Position numbers and translations under genes: made by a program. Positions 1 to 10,300 of a stretch of DNA of 64,000 nt are shown piece by piece. The notes beneath the pieces are model-generated. The model searched no databases, had not been told where the DNA came from, and saw nothing but the letters and a program-made list of their open reading frames with translations. The stretch is from an uncultured Psychroserpens sp. (GTDB taxonomy: Bacteria; Bacteroidota; Bacteroidia; Flavobacteriales; Flavobacteriaceae), in NCBI RefSeq assembly GCF_947492715.1, contig NZ_CANLNS010000001.1, positions 1-64,000 of the forward strand, read 5' to 3'. How positions within the stretch are numbered: the stretch's first letter is position 1; every line of letters begins with the position of its first letter.

Positions 1-3000
1 CCTACACTTACAACACCATCTGCTCCTAAATCTAAACTACTGGTCTTATCAATACTTATCATTGGATTCTGTGGAATGACTAAAGTTGTTGGGTCATTTG
101 TTGGATCACCATCATTATTATCACCATTTACAGTATCGAGATCTGGAGTTTCTTCTGTAGCAGGATCTGTAACAGTGCTTCCATCACCAGCGGTTCCAGT
201 ATCAGAATCATCGGTCACGTCATCACTAGGATCAAGAAGATCTCCTCCTGGTGCTTCTGCAGATACATCTGCTGTGTTTTCTACTCCTCCAGCATCCACA
301 TCACTTTGTAATATTGTATATGTTCCACTACATGTAGTACTAGTTCCAGGTGTCAAAGTTGTGGCAACACAAGATATCGTTCCAATTAAAGGATCACTTA
401 CAGAAATATCAGTTAAATCAACATTTCCTGTGTTGGTTACAACAAATTCATAGTTAATAATATCATCAACCAAACCAGGTGCACCAGCTGGTGTCACACT
501 AAGAATACTCTTTAGTAAATTTATACTTGGATCGAAACATTCAGTTGATATTACGGTTTCATCATATGCGCTTACATTATTCTGACCAGTAGAAGCAACA
601 ACATCTGGAACACCATTTCCGTTGTTCACCACGATATCTCCTAAGCTATCATCAGCATCTAAATCGGCCAATGTAAATCCTCCATCTGCCTCAATAGCAT
701 CAGGGCAACCATCATCATCACTATCAGTATCAAGGAAATTTGGAATTCCATCTTCATCATAGTCTAGAACCGTAGTTATTGGGTTACTATAATTAGCAAT
801 ACAATCAAACTCTAGGTTAGAACGTCTTTGTGTAAAGACGAAAGGTGAATCATTAATTTGAGCACCCAATCTAAATGTCAATGACGACTGATTTACAAAC
901 CTTGCCGTAAAATTAATTTGTGGGTTTACATTGGTTGTTCCTGGGAAGTTAACTACTCCAGTTGTAGCGTCTAAAAAGCCATTATCGTCGGAAAACGTCA
1001 ATAGAGTCGGTGTTTCAGCAGTATAACTCGCAGGATATTGCGTCCATACTTTCTCTGATAAGTCGGTGTTACCATCTATATCATTAAAGTTCACAAAAAA
1101 TTCTGCTATTGGGAATGGTGAATCATCTGCCGCTAATACGAAAGCAAAATTGTATTCTACGTAGGCTAAATCACCAACATTTAAGTTCGCTCCTATAAAA
1201 TCTGTAGAAGGTCTAAAATTATTTGGTTCTTCAGAGTTATCATCTAAAGTTCCTATAGTTGCATTTTGAAAATCTACTATTGTTACTAAGGCATCAACTC
1301 CAGGTAATACATTTGCAAACCTAAATACCTCTCCTTCAAGGAAAGTTGCGGCATTTCCATCACCAGAAACTTCGGTTGGAATACTACTAAAGTTTAAAAC
1401 AGATTGTGTTCCACAAGCAGGTTGTGTATTTGATGTTTGTCCTTTTTCAAATGAATCAACGAGTCCATCATTATCATCATCGTCATCACACCCATCAGGA
1501 ACTAAATCGCCATCGGCATCAGCATTATCATCAAATCCATTACAAATATCTGCATTATTCGGCACACCATCTCTATCGTCGTCACATTCTGGTCCTCCAG
1601 CTGTAATATCCTGACTAGAAATGTTATTCTGTTGAGCCGATGAACCGCTTACTTGCGGTATACCATTAGCATCTGACGTGTTGCCCAAACTATTATCGCC
1701 ATCTAAGTCTGAAAATGAGTATCCTCCATCGGCTTCTAAAGCATCTGGACAGCCATCATTGTCGCTATCTGAATCTAAATGATTAGGTATACCATCACCT
1801 TCGAAATCATAGACATCAGGAATACCATTAGTATCAATATCTGTATAATCTGTTGTACTACCATCTCCAGTACCACCATCATCAACCGTATCTTGCCAGT
1901 TAGGAATACCATCTCCATCCTCGTCACCGTCTGGATCATTTCCGTTGGCTTCAACAGTATCTAGCAAACCATCATTATCATCATCATCATCACATCCATC
2001 TGGGACAGTGTCTGCATCGAAATCCTCATTATCATCGAAACCTTCACAAACGTCAGAAGAATTAACAACACCATCACCATCACAATCGTTTGAAGGAAAA
2101 TCTAAACAGTTTCCAACGACAACTGCTACATCAGCAGTATCACAAATGGTATTATCTGGTGCATTCAAGCAAATTTGATATGTAACAGTATAACTCCCTG
2201 GAGTACTTCCACTTGGCACATCAATTGTTCCATCTGTATTTATGGCAACTCCTGTTAAACCTCCATCATTAGTAATGCTGATATTGTCATTTATATTGGC
2301 ATCTGAAGCTAGAGAACCATCTGAATCATCTGTACCATTGCCATTGTCAGCAAAAACACTTGCTGTCGTACCTCCAGAAACTGGATTTATTGGTACACCA
2401 CTAAAATCATCATCTTCTGCTGTGATAGAAATTGCAGCATCTACGTCTATAGTAACATCGGCTGTATCACAAATGGCAGCATCTGGTGCATTCAAGCAAA
2501 TTTGATATGTAACAGTATAACTCCCTGGAGTACTTCCTCCTGGCACGTCAATTGTTCCATCAGTATTTATGGTAACTCCTGTTAAACCTCCATCATTAGT
2601 AATGCTGATATTGTCATTTATATTGGCATCTGAAGCTGGAGAACCATCTGAATCATCTGTACCATTGCCGTTGTCAGCAAAAACACTTGCTGTCGTACCT
2701 CCTGTTGTTTCATCAATTGGAGTGCCATTAAAATCATCATCCTCTGCTGTGATTGTTGGTGTTGCGTCAACATCTATTGTAACATCGGCTATATCACAAA
2801 TGGCAGCATCTGGTGCATTCAAGCAAATTTGATATGTAACAGTATAACTCCCTGGAGTACTTCCTCCTGGCACGTCAATTGTTCCATCAGTATTTATGGT
2901 AACTCCTGTTAAACCTCCATCATTAGTAATGCTGATATTGTCATTTATATTGGCATCTGAAGCTGGAGAACCATCTGAATCATCTGTACCATTGCCATTG

Positions 3001-4346
3001 TCAGCAAAAACGCTTGCTGTCGTTCCTCCTGCTGTCTCATCAATTGGAGTGCCGCTAAAATCATCGTCCTCCGCTGTGATTGTTGGTGTTGCTTCAACAT
3101 CTATTGTAACATCGGCTGTATCACAAATGGCAGCATCTGGTGCATTCAAGCAAATTTGATATGTAACAGTATAACTCCCTGGAGTACTCCCACCTGGTAC
3201 ATCAATTGTTCCATCAGTATTTATGGTAACTCCTGTTAAACCACCATCATTAGTAATGCTGATATTGTCATTTATATTGGCATCTGAAGCTGGAGAACCA
3301 TCAGAATCATCTGTACCATTGCCGTTGTCAGCAAAAACACTTGCTGTCGTACCTCCCGCTGTTTCATCAATTGGAGTGCCACTAAAATCATCATCCTCTG
3401 CTGTGATTGTTGGTGGTGGCACGCTACAAGACGCAGGTGCCGTTGCCACATTTGTATTAGTCAAAGTACACGCTGCATCATCAGAAAATGCTGCCGTTAA
3501 ATTTATGGCACCTCCATCAGCCGGTAATTGCACTCCAATAAAAGTATGAAACGTTGGATCATCTAAACTACCAACTGCCACAGAAGCTGTTCCATCACCT
3601 GTTAAATCTAATGTTCCCGTTGTTGGAGCATTAGCAAAAATAACAGACACATCAGCTGTATAAAAATCATCTGTACTATTTAGAGGTGTTCCATTGTCAT
3701 TACAAATAGACTCATTCGAGGTTGCAATATTGGTAACCTCACATACAAGTGACAAATTTAATGCATCGACAAAATTCCATGTTCTCGCACATGTTCCTCC
3801 CGAAAAGAACTCAAATAAAAATGTCCCACTAGAAGGAGCAACAAAAGTTGCTGTAGGTCTCGTCCAAACATTTTCGGTTGGAGGTGCAGCAAATGTTAAA
3901 AGCGTAACGCCGTCCAATCTAATTTGTAATTCAGGAGTACAAGGTGTGCTTCCAGGTCTTGTTTCAATCAAATAATCAAAAGAAAAACTATATGTTTCAC
4001 CTCCTATTAAAGTTACATTTTGACCAATTCCTTCTTCGCCTCCACCTAAGGCTCTAAACCCAAAATAGCAGCCACCACTAGGAGACGCTGTTCTAGGAAA
4101 ATAAGTACCATCCCAAGAACGTTCCCCTTCTGTAGATCTGTCTGGTGTATTTGTTTTAATCCAACCATCAGGTTGCTCATCTCTATCTGCATCAATGCCA
4201 GTACAGTCTGCTGCAGCTTGATCGAGACCAGGGTTTGTTAAAATATTTTGTGAATTACCGTTCCAAGAAAATAAAATGGCCGCAAAAACTAAAGTTTTTG
4301 ACACCAATGAAACGTTTGTAAACGAGAATCGAGTAAAGATTTTCAT
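1..4346 (-). CDS. Giant secreted repeat protein (T9SS-type adhesin-like), 3' end outside window
   Basis: The reading frame is open for 1448 codons from the ATG at 4346 to the window edge, so the C-terminus is missing. The N-terminus has a signal peptide (MKIFTRFSFTNVSLV, then a hydrophobic stretch ending near NSQ). Next come a carbohydrate-binding-like beta region (residues about 35-200), four tandem 109-residue repeats (residues 313-748, each opening near TAEDDDFSG), thrombospondin-type-3-like calcium motifs (DCDGDGVVNSSD, CDDDDDNDGL, DEDGDGIPNW), a domain of unknown type, a second Asp-rich stretch, then DUF11-like repeats (DITVSDP-like, ADVSAEAPGG). Family knowledge: such proteins are exported by T9SS and act at the surface in adhesion or binding; the sorting domain is expected off the left edge. 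The precise ligand cannot be told. Plus-strand frames here are shadows of this gene. Confidence 0.88.
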   Translation of the reverse strand, partial: MKIFTRFSFTNVSLVSKTLVFAAILFSWNGNSQNILTNPGLDQAAADCTGIDADRDEQPDGWIKTNTPDRSTEGERSWDGTYFPRTASPSGGCYFGFRALGGGEEGIGQNVTLIGGETYSFSFDYLIETRPGSTPCTPELQIRLDGVTLLTFAAPPTENVWTRPTATFVAPSSGTFLFEFFSGGTCARTWNFVDALNLSLVCEVTNIATSNESICNDNGTPLNSTDDFYTADVSVIFANAPTTGTLDLTGDGTASVAVGSLDDPTFHTFIGVQLPADGGAINLTAAFSDDAACTLTNTNVATAPASCSVPPPTITAEDDDFSGTPIDETAGGTTASVFADNGNGTDDSDGSPASDANINDNISITNDGGLTGVTINTDGTIDVPGGSTPGSYTVTYQICLNAPDAAICDTADVTIDVEATPTITAEDDDFSGTPIDETAGGTTASVFADNGNGTDDSDGSPASDANINDNISITNDGGLTGVTINTDGTIDVPGGSTPGSYTVTYQICLNAPDAAICDIADVTIDVDATPTITAEDDDFNGTPIDETTGGTTASVFADNGNGTDDSDGSPASDANINDNISITNDGGLTGVTINTDGTIDVPGGSTPGSYTVTYQICLNAPDAAICDTADVTIDVDAAISITAEDDDFSGVPINPVSGGTTASVFADNGNGTDDSDGSLASDANINDNISITNDGGLTGVAINTDGTIDVPSGSTPGSYTVTYQICLNAPDNTICDTADVAVVVGNCLDFPSNDCDGDGVVNSSDVCEGFDDNEDFDADTVPDGCDDDDDNDGLLDTVEANGNDPDGDEDGDGIPNWQDTVDDGGTGDGSTTDYTDIDTNGIPDVYDFEGDGIPNHLDSDSDNDGCPDALEADGGYSFSDLDGDNSLGNTSDANGIPQVSGSSAQQNNISSQDITAGGPECDDDRDGVPNNADICNGFDDNADADGDLVPDGCDDDDDNDGLVDSFEKGQTSNTQPACGTQSVLNFSSIPTEVSGDGNAATFLEGEVFRFANVLPGVDALVTIVDFQNATIGTLDDNSEEPNNFRPSTDFIGANLNVGDLAYVEYNFAFVLAADDSPFPIAEFFVNFNDIDGNTDLSEKVWTQYPASYTAETPTLLTFSDDNGFLDATTGVVNFPGTTNVNPQINFTARFVNQSSLTFRLGAQINDSPFVFTQRRSNLEFDCIANYSNPITTVLDYDEDGIPNFLDTDSDDDGCPDAIEADGGFTLADLDADDSLGDIVVNNGNGVPDVVASTGQNNVSAYDETVISTECFDPSINLLKSILSVTPAGAPGLVDDIINYEFVVTNTGNVDLTDISVSDPLIGTISCVATTLTPGTSTTCSGTYTILQSDVDAGGVENTADVSAEAPGGDLLDPSDDVTDDSDTGTAGDGSTVTDPATEETPDLDTVNGDNNDGDPTNDPTTLVIPQNPMISIDKTSSLDLGADGVVSV
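2103..3410 (-). repeat. Four tandem 327-bp (109-residue) coding repeats
   Basis: Units run 3410-3084, 3083-2757, 2756-2430 and 2429-2103, all exactly 327 bp and in frame. The first three are nearly identical in DNA as well as protein; the fourth diverges at its start (PINPVSGG in place of PIDETAGG) and passes into the Asp-rich region at its end. Each unit contains TASVFADNGNGTDDSDGS, a GLTGVTINTDGTIDVPGG strand pair and a YQICLNAPD..ICDTADV end, so it probably folds as one Ig/cadherin-like beta domain with one cysteine pair. Confidence 0.95.
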
Positions 4347-4776
4347 ATTATCTTAAGGTAAAATTATTTATATCTATAATACTTATTAGTCTAAATCTAG
4401 ATTAACAACATCACCTTAAAACTATAAACAAAAAAAACCCACTCACATACAACGCTTGCGTATGCAAAATAGGCGATTATTATTTTTTTGTAGGTTCAAA
4501 AATAGTGCTATTAATCTATATTATTTATTGGAAAACCAAATAGAGGGACTTGGTAATTTCAAAAATAATCATTCTTATTAAGAATATTTTAACAAGTAAT
4601 TTCTTTTCGTTCATGTTTTTAAAATCTTCGATGAAATACCAATATTTAAAAATTTATGAGATAAAATATTATAATTTCACTCGTGTTCTAGAGTCTCATC
4701 ATCCACTGATAATAAATTATCTGCGTCGTTTTTAATTTTAAATAATTTATTAAAATTATATTTGCACCTACTAAAA
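4347..4776. promoter_or_regulatory. 430-bp divergent intergenic region between the giant protein and prfC
   Basis: No gene is supported here. For the leftward gene the best -7 box is TATTTTTG read on the minus strand at 4504-4497, about 150 bp upstream of its ATG; no well-placed -33 TTG is seen, so it is weak. For prfC a good -7 box lies at 4757-4764. The rest is AT-rich with no clear hairpin or small ORF. Confidence 0.4.
4757..4764 (+). promoter_or_regulatory. prfC -7 box (TATATTTG)
   Basis: The sequence matches the Bacteroidota -7 consensus TAnnTTTG exactly and ends 12 bp before the ATG at 4777, giving a very short leader. No clear -33 TTG is visible. The box includes the TTG triplet at 4762, which therefore is promoter rather than a start codon. 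Confidence 0.5.
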
Positions 4777-6372
4777 ATGACAATGACTTTTAAAGAAGAA
4801 ATCAATAGACGACGTACATTTGGAATCATATCCCATCCAGATGCAGGTAAAACGACATTAACCGAAAAACTTTTACTTTTTGGTGGTGCCATACAAGAAG
4901 CTGGAGCCGTAAAAAGTAATAAAATAAAAAAAGGTGCAACTAGCGATTTTATGGAAATAGAACGCCAGCGTGGTATCTCTGTAGCTACTTCGGTATTAGC
5001 TTTTGAATATGATGGAATAAAAATCAATATTCTTGATACGCCTGGGCATAAAGATTTTGCTGAAGATACATTTAGAACCCTAACGGCTGTTGATAGTGTT
5101 ATCGTTGTTATTGATGTCGCTAAAGGTGTAGAGGAGCAGACTGAAAAACTAGTTGAGGTTTGCCGAATGCGTAATATCCCAATGATTGTCTTTATTAATA
5201 AAATGGACCGAGAAGGTAAAGATGCTTTTGATCTATTAGACGAAATAGAACAAAAACTGGGCTTAACCGTTGTTCCTTTAAGTTATCCTATAGGTATGGG
5301 TTATGACTTTAAAGGTATTTATAATATTTGGGAAAAGAACATTAATTTGTTTAGCGGTGATAGTCGCAAGGACATTGAAGAAACTATAGAGGTTAATGAT
5401 TTAGAGTCTTCAGAACTAGATAAATTAGTTGGGGAAAAGGCAGCTCAAACATTACGTGAAGAAATAGAACTCGTTGAAGGTATTTACCCAAAATTTGACA
5501 AAGAAGCCTATTTAAATGGGCAACAACAACCTGTTTTCTTTGGTTCGGCTTTAAATAATTTTGGAGTTAGAGAACTCCTAGATTGCTTTGTTGATATTGC
5601 TCCTAAGCCTAGACCTAAAAACAGTGAAGAACGTTTGGTAGAACCCGATGAGGACAATTTTACTGGTTTTGTGTTTAAAATTCATGCGAATATGGACCCA
5701 AATCACAGAAATCGACTGGCCTTTATAAAAATCGTTTCAGGAGAATTTAAGCGTAATACGCCTTATCTTCACGTAAGGCATAATAAAAAGTTGAAGTTTT
5801 CTAGCCCTAATGCATTCTTCGCTGAAAAAAAGGAGATTGTTGATATTTCATACCCTGGCGATATTGTAGGATTACAAGATACAGGAAACTTTAAAATTGG
5901 AGATACTTTAACTCAAGGTGAGATACTTCACTATAAAGGTATACCAAGTTTTTCCCCTGAACACTTTAGATATATAAATAACGCCGATCCTCTAAAATCC
6001 AAGCAACTATATAAAGGTATAGACCAGCTTATGGATGAAGGTGTGGCCCAATTATTTACCCTAGAATTAAACGGAAGGAAAGTGATTGGAACCGTTGGAG
6101 CATTACAATATGAAGTTATTCAATATAGACTGGAACATGAGTATGGAGCTAAATGTACCTATGAGAACTTAAATGTACATAAAGCATGTTGGGTAGAGAC
6201 TGATGATGTAAAAAGTGAAGAATTTAAAGAGTTTTTAAGAGTAAAGCAACGTTTTTTAGCCAAAGATAAGCGCGAACAGCTAGTGTTTTTGGCAGATTCG
6301 GCATTTTCATTGCAAATGACTCAGCAAAAGTATCCAAGTATTACATTTCATCTAACATCGGAGTTTGATTAA
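4777..6372 (+). CDS. prfC: Peptide chain release factor 3 (RF3)
   Basis: RF3 is the translational GTPase that recycles RF1/RF2 from terminating ribosomes in the cytoplasm. The 531-residue product shows the P-loop HPDAGKTT (residues 20-27), the switch segment RQRGISVATSVL, DTPGH (87-91) and NKMD (141-144), followed by the beta-barrel and C-terminal domains; the length is normal. The frame extends upstream to a TTG at 4762, but that lies in the -7 box, so I start at the ATG at 4777; the ATG at 4783 is also possible. It stands alone, divergent from the giant surface gene. RF3 is distinguished from EF-G by its length and by the RRRTFGIISHPDAGKTTLTEK opening region. Confidence 0.96.
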   Translation: MTMTFKEEINRRRTFGIISHPDAGKTTLTEKLLLFGGAIQEAGAVKSNKIKKGATSDFMEIERQRGISVATSVLAFEYDGIKINILDTPGHKDFAEDTFRTLTAVDSVIVVIDVAKGVEEQTEKLVEVCRMRNIPMIVFINKMDREGKDAFDLLDEIEQKLGLTVVPLSYPIGMGYDFKGIYNIWEKNINLFSGDSRKDIEETIEVNDLESSELDKLVGEKAAQTLREEIELVEGIYPKFDKEAYLNGQQQPVFFGSALNNFGVRELLDCFVDIAPKPRPKNSEERLVEPDEDNFTGFVFKIHANMDPNHRNRLAFIKIVSGEFKRNTPYLHVRHNKKLKFSSPNAFFAEKKEIVDISYPGDIVGLQDTGNFKIGDTLTQGEILHYKGIPSFSPEHFRYINNADPLKSKQLYKGIDQLMDEGVAQLFTLELNGRKVIGTVGALQYEVIQYRLEHEYGAKCTYENLNVHKACWVETDDVKSEEFKEFLRVKQRFLAKDKREQLVFLADSAFSLQMTQQKYPSITFHLTSEFD

Positions 6373-6517
6373 GTTAAAAAAAGTGTCATTCGTCTAAAAT
6401 TTCGGAATAAATTTGTTTTTTAACGATGATTTTATACTTTTAATCGATGATTAGGTTGCGATAACGTTTTAGTTATCTAAATTTAATATAGATTAAAACC
6501 CCAAAATTGATCTACTC

Positions 6518-6745
6518 ATGAAAACAAATCCCAATGTTTTCAGTAATAGCGATATTACTGTAACTTACAACCCGTGCAAGTGCATAAACGCTGAGCGTTG
6601 TGCCAAAGAACTTTCTAATGTATTCCGTCAATCTGTGATACCATGGATCGATTTAGATGGAGCATCTACAAAAAAAATTATTGAACAAGTTAAGAAGTGT
6701 CCATCTGGTGCTTTACAGTTTCATGTAAATCAGGAAGTGGCTTAA
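6518..6745 (+). CDS. YjdI-type [4Fe-4S] mono-cluster protein
   Basis: This 75-residue cytoplasmic protein resembles the YjdI/Fer4_19 family, a divergent single-cluster Fe-S fold. Four cysteines are spaced as ligands: C20 and C22 (NPCKC), C28 (ERC) and C61 (KKCPSGAL). The CPSGAL end motif is typical of the family. Homologues are sometimes fused or adjacent to GCN5 acetyltransferase or CDGSH-type proteins; here it stands alone, 145 bp after prfC and followed by a terminator palindrome. No redox partner is evident nearby and its physiological role is unknown. Confidence 0.85.
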   Translation: MKTNPNVFSNSDITVTYNPCKCINAERCAKELSNVFRQSVIPWIDLDGASTKKIIEQVKKCPSGALQFHVNQEVA

Positions 6746-6898
6746 ATGATTTTTGTCTTGTTAAAATTGCTATACAATTTTCTCAGAAATAAGTATATGC
6801 GAAGAGTAAAGCTCTCTAAAGTAGCTTAATGAACTTATATTCGGATGAAGCATTTCGAACTAAAGAAAACCATGCTTAACTACCTACATTATTTCAAT

Positions 6899-6936
6899 AA
6901 AAAAGCCTTTGAAATTTAAATTTCAAAGGCTTTTTT
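6899..6936. terminator. Bidirectional terminator palindrome
   Basis: A perfect palindrome with arms GCCTTTGAAATTT (6905-6917) and its complement (6918-6930), flanked by an A-run on the left and a T-run on the right. It can serve both the Fe-S gene on its left and the DUF3467 gene on its right, which converge on it. Confidence 0.9.
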
Positions 6937-6940
6937 AATA

Positions 6941-7255
6941 TTATGCCTGTCCTGTCGGACCAAAATTCAGTGGAATTGGAGGCTGCTCGTAATCTTTAAT
7001 CTCGCCATGTGCTTTTTCAAATCGGTTCACATTATCACCAAGAGCTTTTAATAAGCGCTTAGCATGCTGTGGTGTTAATATAATTCTAGATTTTACTTTA
7101 CTCTTAGGCGTTCCGGGCATAATGCTCACGAAATCAATTACAAATTCTGAAACCGAATGATTTATAATTGCTAGGTTAGAATATGTTCCTTCTGCAATTT
7201 TTTCATCCAGTTCTATATTTATCCCTGGTTTTTTGTTTTTATTCTCTTCTGCCAT
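6941..7255 (-). CDS. DUF3467 family protein
   Basis: A 104-residue cytoplasmic protein of unknown function. It contains the family core NLAIINHSVSEFVIDF, SRIILTPQHAKRLLKAL and the C-terminal PIPLNFGPTGQA, all strongly conserved in Bacteroidota as I recall them. I start at the ATG at 7255 (MAEENKNKKPG), because family members begin there; an ATG at 7294 would add 13 unlike residues. It follows rpoC in the same direction, separated by a terminator, and this position downstream of rpoC is usual in the phylum. The name is a family assignment only; no catalytic motif is visible. Confidence 0.88.
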   Translation of the reverse strand: MAEENKNKKPGINIELDEKIAEGTYSNLAIINHSVSEFVIDFVSIMPGTPKSKVKSRIILTPQHAKRLLKALGDNVNRFEKAHGEIKDYEQPPIPLNFGPTGQA

Positions 7256-7314
7256 CTCAAACGTTGTTATATTTCCGTGAAAACGAAAACTCATTAATTA
7301 TATATTCTTATTAA

Positions 7315-7350
7315 AAAAGCCTTCAAACAAATTAATGCGTGAAGGCTTTT
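7315..7350 (-). terminator. Rho-independent terminator after rpoC
   Basis: Arms AAAAGCCTTCA (7315-7325) and TGAAGGCTTTT (7340-7350) around a 14-nt loop, with the T-run on the minus strand at 7318-7313. It ends the tuf-to-rpoC transcription block before the DUF3467 gene. Confidence 0.85.
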
Positions 7351-7360
7351 ATGTTATAAA

Positions 7361-7379
7361 ATCCTGGCTCCGCAGGAAT
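7361..7379. repeat. Imperfect TCCTG/CAGGA hairpin just after the rpoC stop
   Basis: Read on the minus strand it contains ATTCCTGCGGAGCCAGGAT, seven bases past the rpoC stop codon. It resembles the hairpin at 20152-20171 (ATTCCTGCGAAGGCAGGAAT), which suggests a dispersed short palindromic repeat family. Confidence 0.45.
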
Positions 7380-7386
7380 GAGATTA

Positions 7387-10300
7387 CTAGTTATAGTTCA
7401 TCTCTTCTTTTGCTTTCATCATTTCATTGAACTCTTCTTTAGAACCTACGATGATGCTATCAAATTTTCTAACACCTGTTCCTGCTGGAATTCTATGACC
7501 AACAATAACATTTTCTTTGAGTCCTTCAAGATCGTCAACTTTAGCATTTACAGCCGCTTCATTCAGAACCTTAGTTGTTTCCTGGAACGATGCTGCAGAT
7601 ATAAATGATTTGGTCTGTAACGATGCTCTTGTAATACCTTGTAAGATAGGTGTTGCAGTAGCTGGCTGTGCATCTCGAGCCGAAACTAATGTTTTGTCCT
7701 CTCTTCTTAGTATTGAGTTCTCGTCTCTTAACTCTCTTGATGATAAAATTTGACCAGCTTTTAAATTCTCTGAATCTCCAGGTTCTTCAACCACTTTCAT
7801 TCCAAAAATCTTATCGTTTTCTTCGATGAAATCTGATTTATGAACTAATTGATCTTCTAAGAAAATAGTATCACCAGAATCAATGATTTTTACTTTACGC
7901 ATCATCTGTCTCACAACAACCTCGAAGTGCTTATCATTAATCTTCACACCTTGTAGACGATATACTTCTTGTACTTCGTTAACTAGATATTGTTGAACAG
8001 CAGCAGGTCCTTTAATATTCAAGATATCGTTTGGTGTAATAGACCCATCAGATAAAGGCATACCTGCTTTCACATAATCATTTTCTTGAACAAGAATCTG
8101 ATTAGATAATTTCACCAAGTATTTCTTAATCTCTCCAAGTTTTGACTCAATGATAATCTCACGGTTACCTCTTTTAATTTTTCCGAAAGACACAACACCA
8201 TCAATCTCACTTACTACAGCAGGATTAGAAGGGTTACGAGCTTCGAATAATTCTGTTACACGAGGTAAACCTCCAGTAATATCACCTGCCTTAGCAGATT
8301 TACGAGGAATCTTAACTAAGATTTTACCAACCTTAATCTTCTCTCCATCATCAATCATAAGGTGAGCTCCTACTGGTAAGTTATAAGAACGTATTGTTTC
8401 TCCTTTTGAGTCTTCAATATGAAGTGTAGGAATTAGTTTCTTATTTCTAGATTCTGAAATTACCTTTTCTTGGAATCCTGTTTGTTCATCAATTTCAACT
8501 TGATATGTTACACCTTGTTCGATGTTTTCATACTTCACTTTACCAGCAAATTCTGAAATAATTACACCGTTATAAGGATCCCATTGACAGATTGTATCAC
8601 CATTCTTAACTTTATCACCTGGCTTCACGTAGATAAACGATCCGTAAGGAATATTGTTTGTACTTAAAGTAATACCTGTTTTAGCATCAACTAATTTTAA
8701 TTCTGATGTACGAGAAATAACAACATCAACTTCTTTACCGTCGTTATCAGTACTCTTAACTGTTTTTAGGTCTTCTATTTCGGCAACACCATCAAACTTA
8801 ACTACTAATTTATTCTCTTCTGAAATGTTACCTGCAATACCACCTACGTGGAATGTACGTAACGTTAACTGTGTACCTGGTTCTCCAATTGATTGAGCAG
8901 CAACTACACCTACAGCTTCACCTCTTTGTACCATTTTACCAGTAGCTAGGTTACGTCCGTAACATTTAGAACAAATACCTTTTTTAGCTTCACAAGTTAA
9001 TGCAGAGCGCACTTCGATAGAATCTAATGGAGAGTCACCAATTCGTTTAGCAATAGCGTCATCAATATGACCACCAGCTTCAACCAATAGTTCTTCAGTA
9101 AGTGGGTCATATACATCATTTAATGAAGTACGTCCAACGATTCTCTTCTCAAGAGTTTCAATTATCTCTTCATTTTTCTTCAACGGATTAACTTCAATAC
9201 CTCTTAATGTTCCACAATCTTCAGTGTAGATAATTACATCTTGAGACACATCAACTAAACGACGTGTTAAGTAACCTGCATCGGCCGTTTTAAGTGCTGT
9301 ATCGGCAAGACCTTTACGAGCACCATGCGTTGAGATAAAGTATTCTAAAATTGAAAGTCCTTCTTTAAAGTTAGAAAGAATCGGATTTTCAATAATTTCT
9401 CCACCACCTGCATTAGATTTTTTAGGTTTTGCCATTAATCCACGCATACCTGTTAACTGACGAATCTGTTCTTTAGATCCACGAGCTCCAGAATCAAGCA
9501 TCATAAATACCGAGTTAAATCCTTGTTGATCTTCTCGAATACGCTTCATTGACAGCTCTGTTAATTCGGCATTGGTAGATGTCCAAATATCAATAACTTG
9601 GTTATAACGTTCGTTATTTGTAATTAATCCCATATTATAGTTACCCATAATACCGTCAACCAAACCATTAGCTTTATCAATCATACCTTGCTTTTCAGCA
9701 GGAATAATAATATCACCTAAACTAAATGACAAACCTCCTTGGAAGGCAAATTTATATCCTAAAGTTTTAATTTCATCTAAGAAAGCTGCCGTTTCTGGCA
9801 CACTAGTCACTTTTAAGATACCATGTATAATATCTCTCAAGGACTTCTTAGTTAATACTTCATTAATATATCCAGCTGCTGCAGGTACTTTTTCATTAAA
9901 AAGCACACGACCAACAGTTGTTTCTATAATTTGAGTAGTTAACTCACCTTCTGCGTTGAAATCTTGAGTTCTTACTTTAATACCAGCATTTAAATCAACT
10001 TTCTTCTCATTGTAAGCGATAGTTACTTCATCAGGAGAGTAGAATGTTAAACCTTCGCCTTTTACTGTATAATCTTTATCTGTTTTACGGTGCTTAGTCA
10101 TATAATAAAGACCAAGTACCATATCTTGAGAAGGTACAGTGACTGGCGAACCATTTGCTGGGTTCAAAATATTGTGTGAAGCCAACATTAAAAGTTGTGC
10201 TTCTAATATCGCCTCAGGACCTAATGGTAAATGAACCGCCATTTGGTCACCATCAAAATCGGCATTAAATGCAGTACACACTAGAGGGTGTAACTGAATT

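Noticed and set aside
2103-3410. Tandem repeats that might be taken for a CRISPR array or satellite
   Set aside because: Units are 327 bp, directly joined with no spacers, and in frame within a coding sequence.
76-3975. Eight or more plus-strand frames, some repeated, over the giant minus-strand gene
   Set aside because: They lie opposite one continuous 1448-codon minus-strand frame with signal peptide and known domain types; their repetition only mirrors the 327-bp coding repeats.
4677-5027. 116-codon minus-strand frame over the start of prfC
   Set aside because: It overlaps the clear RF3 P-loop region and has no family resemblance.
6746-6829. 27-codon frame just after the Fe-S protein gene
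   Set aside because: Too short, no start signal, no resemblance to a known peptide.
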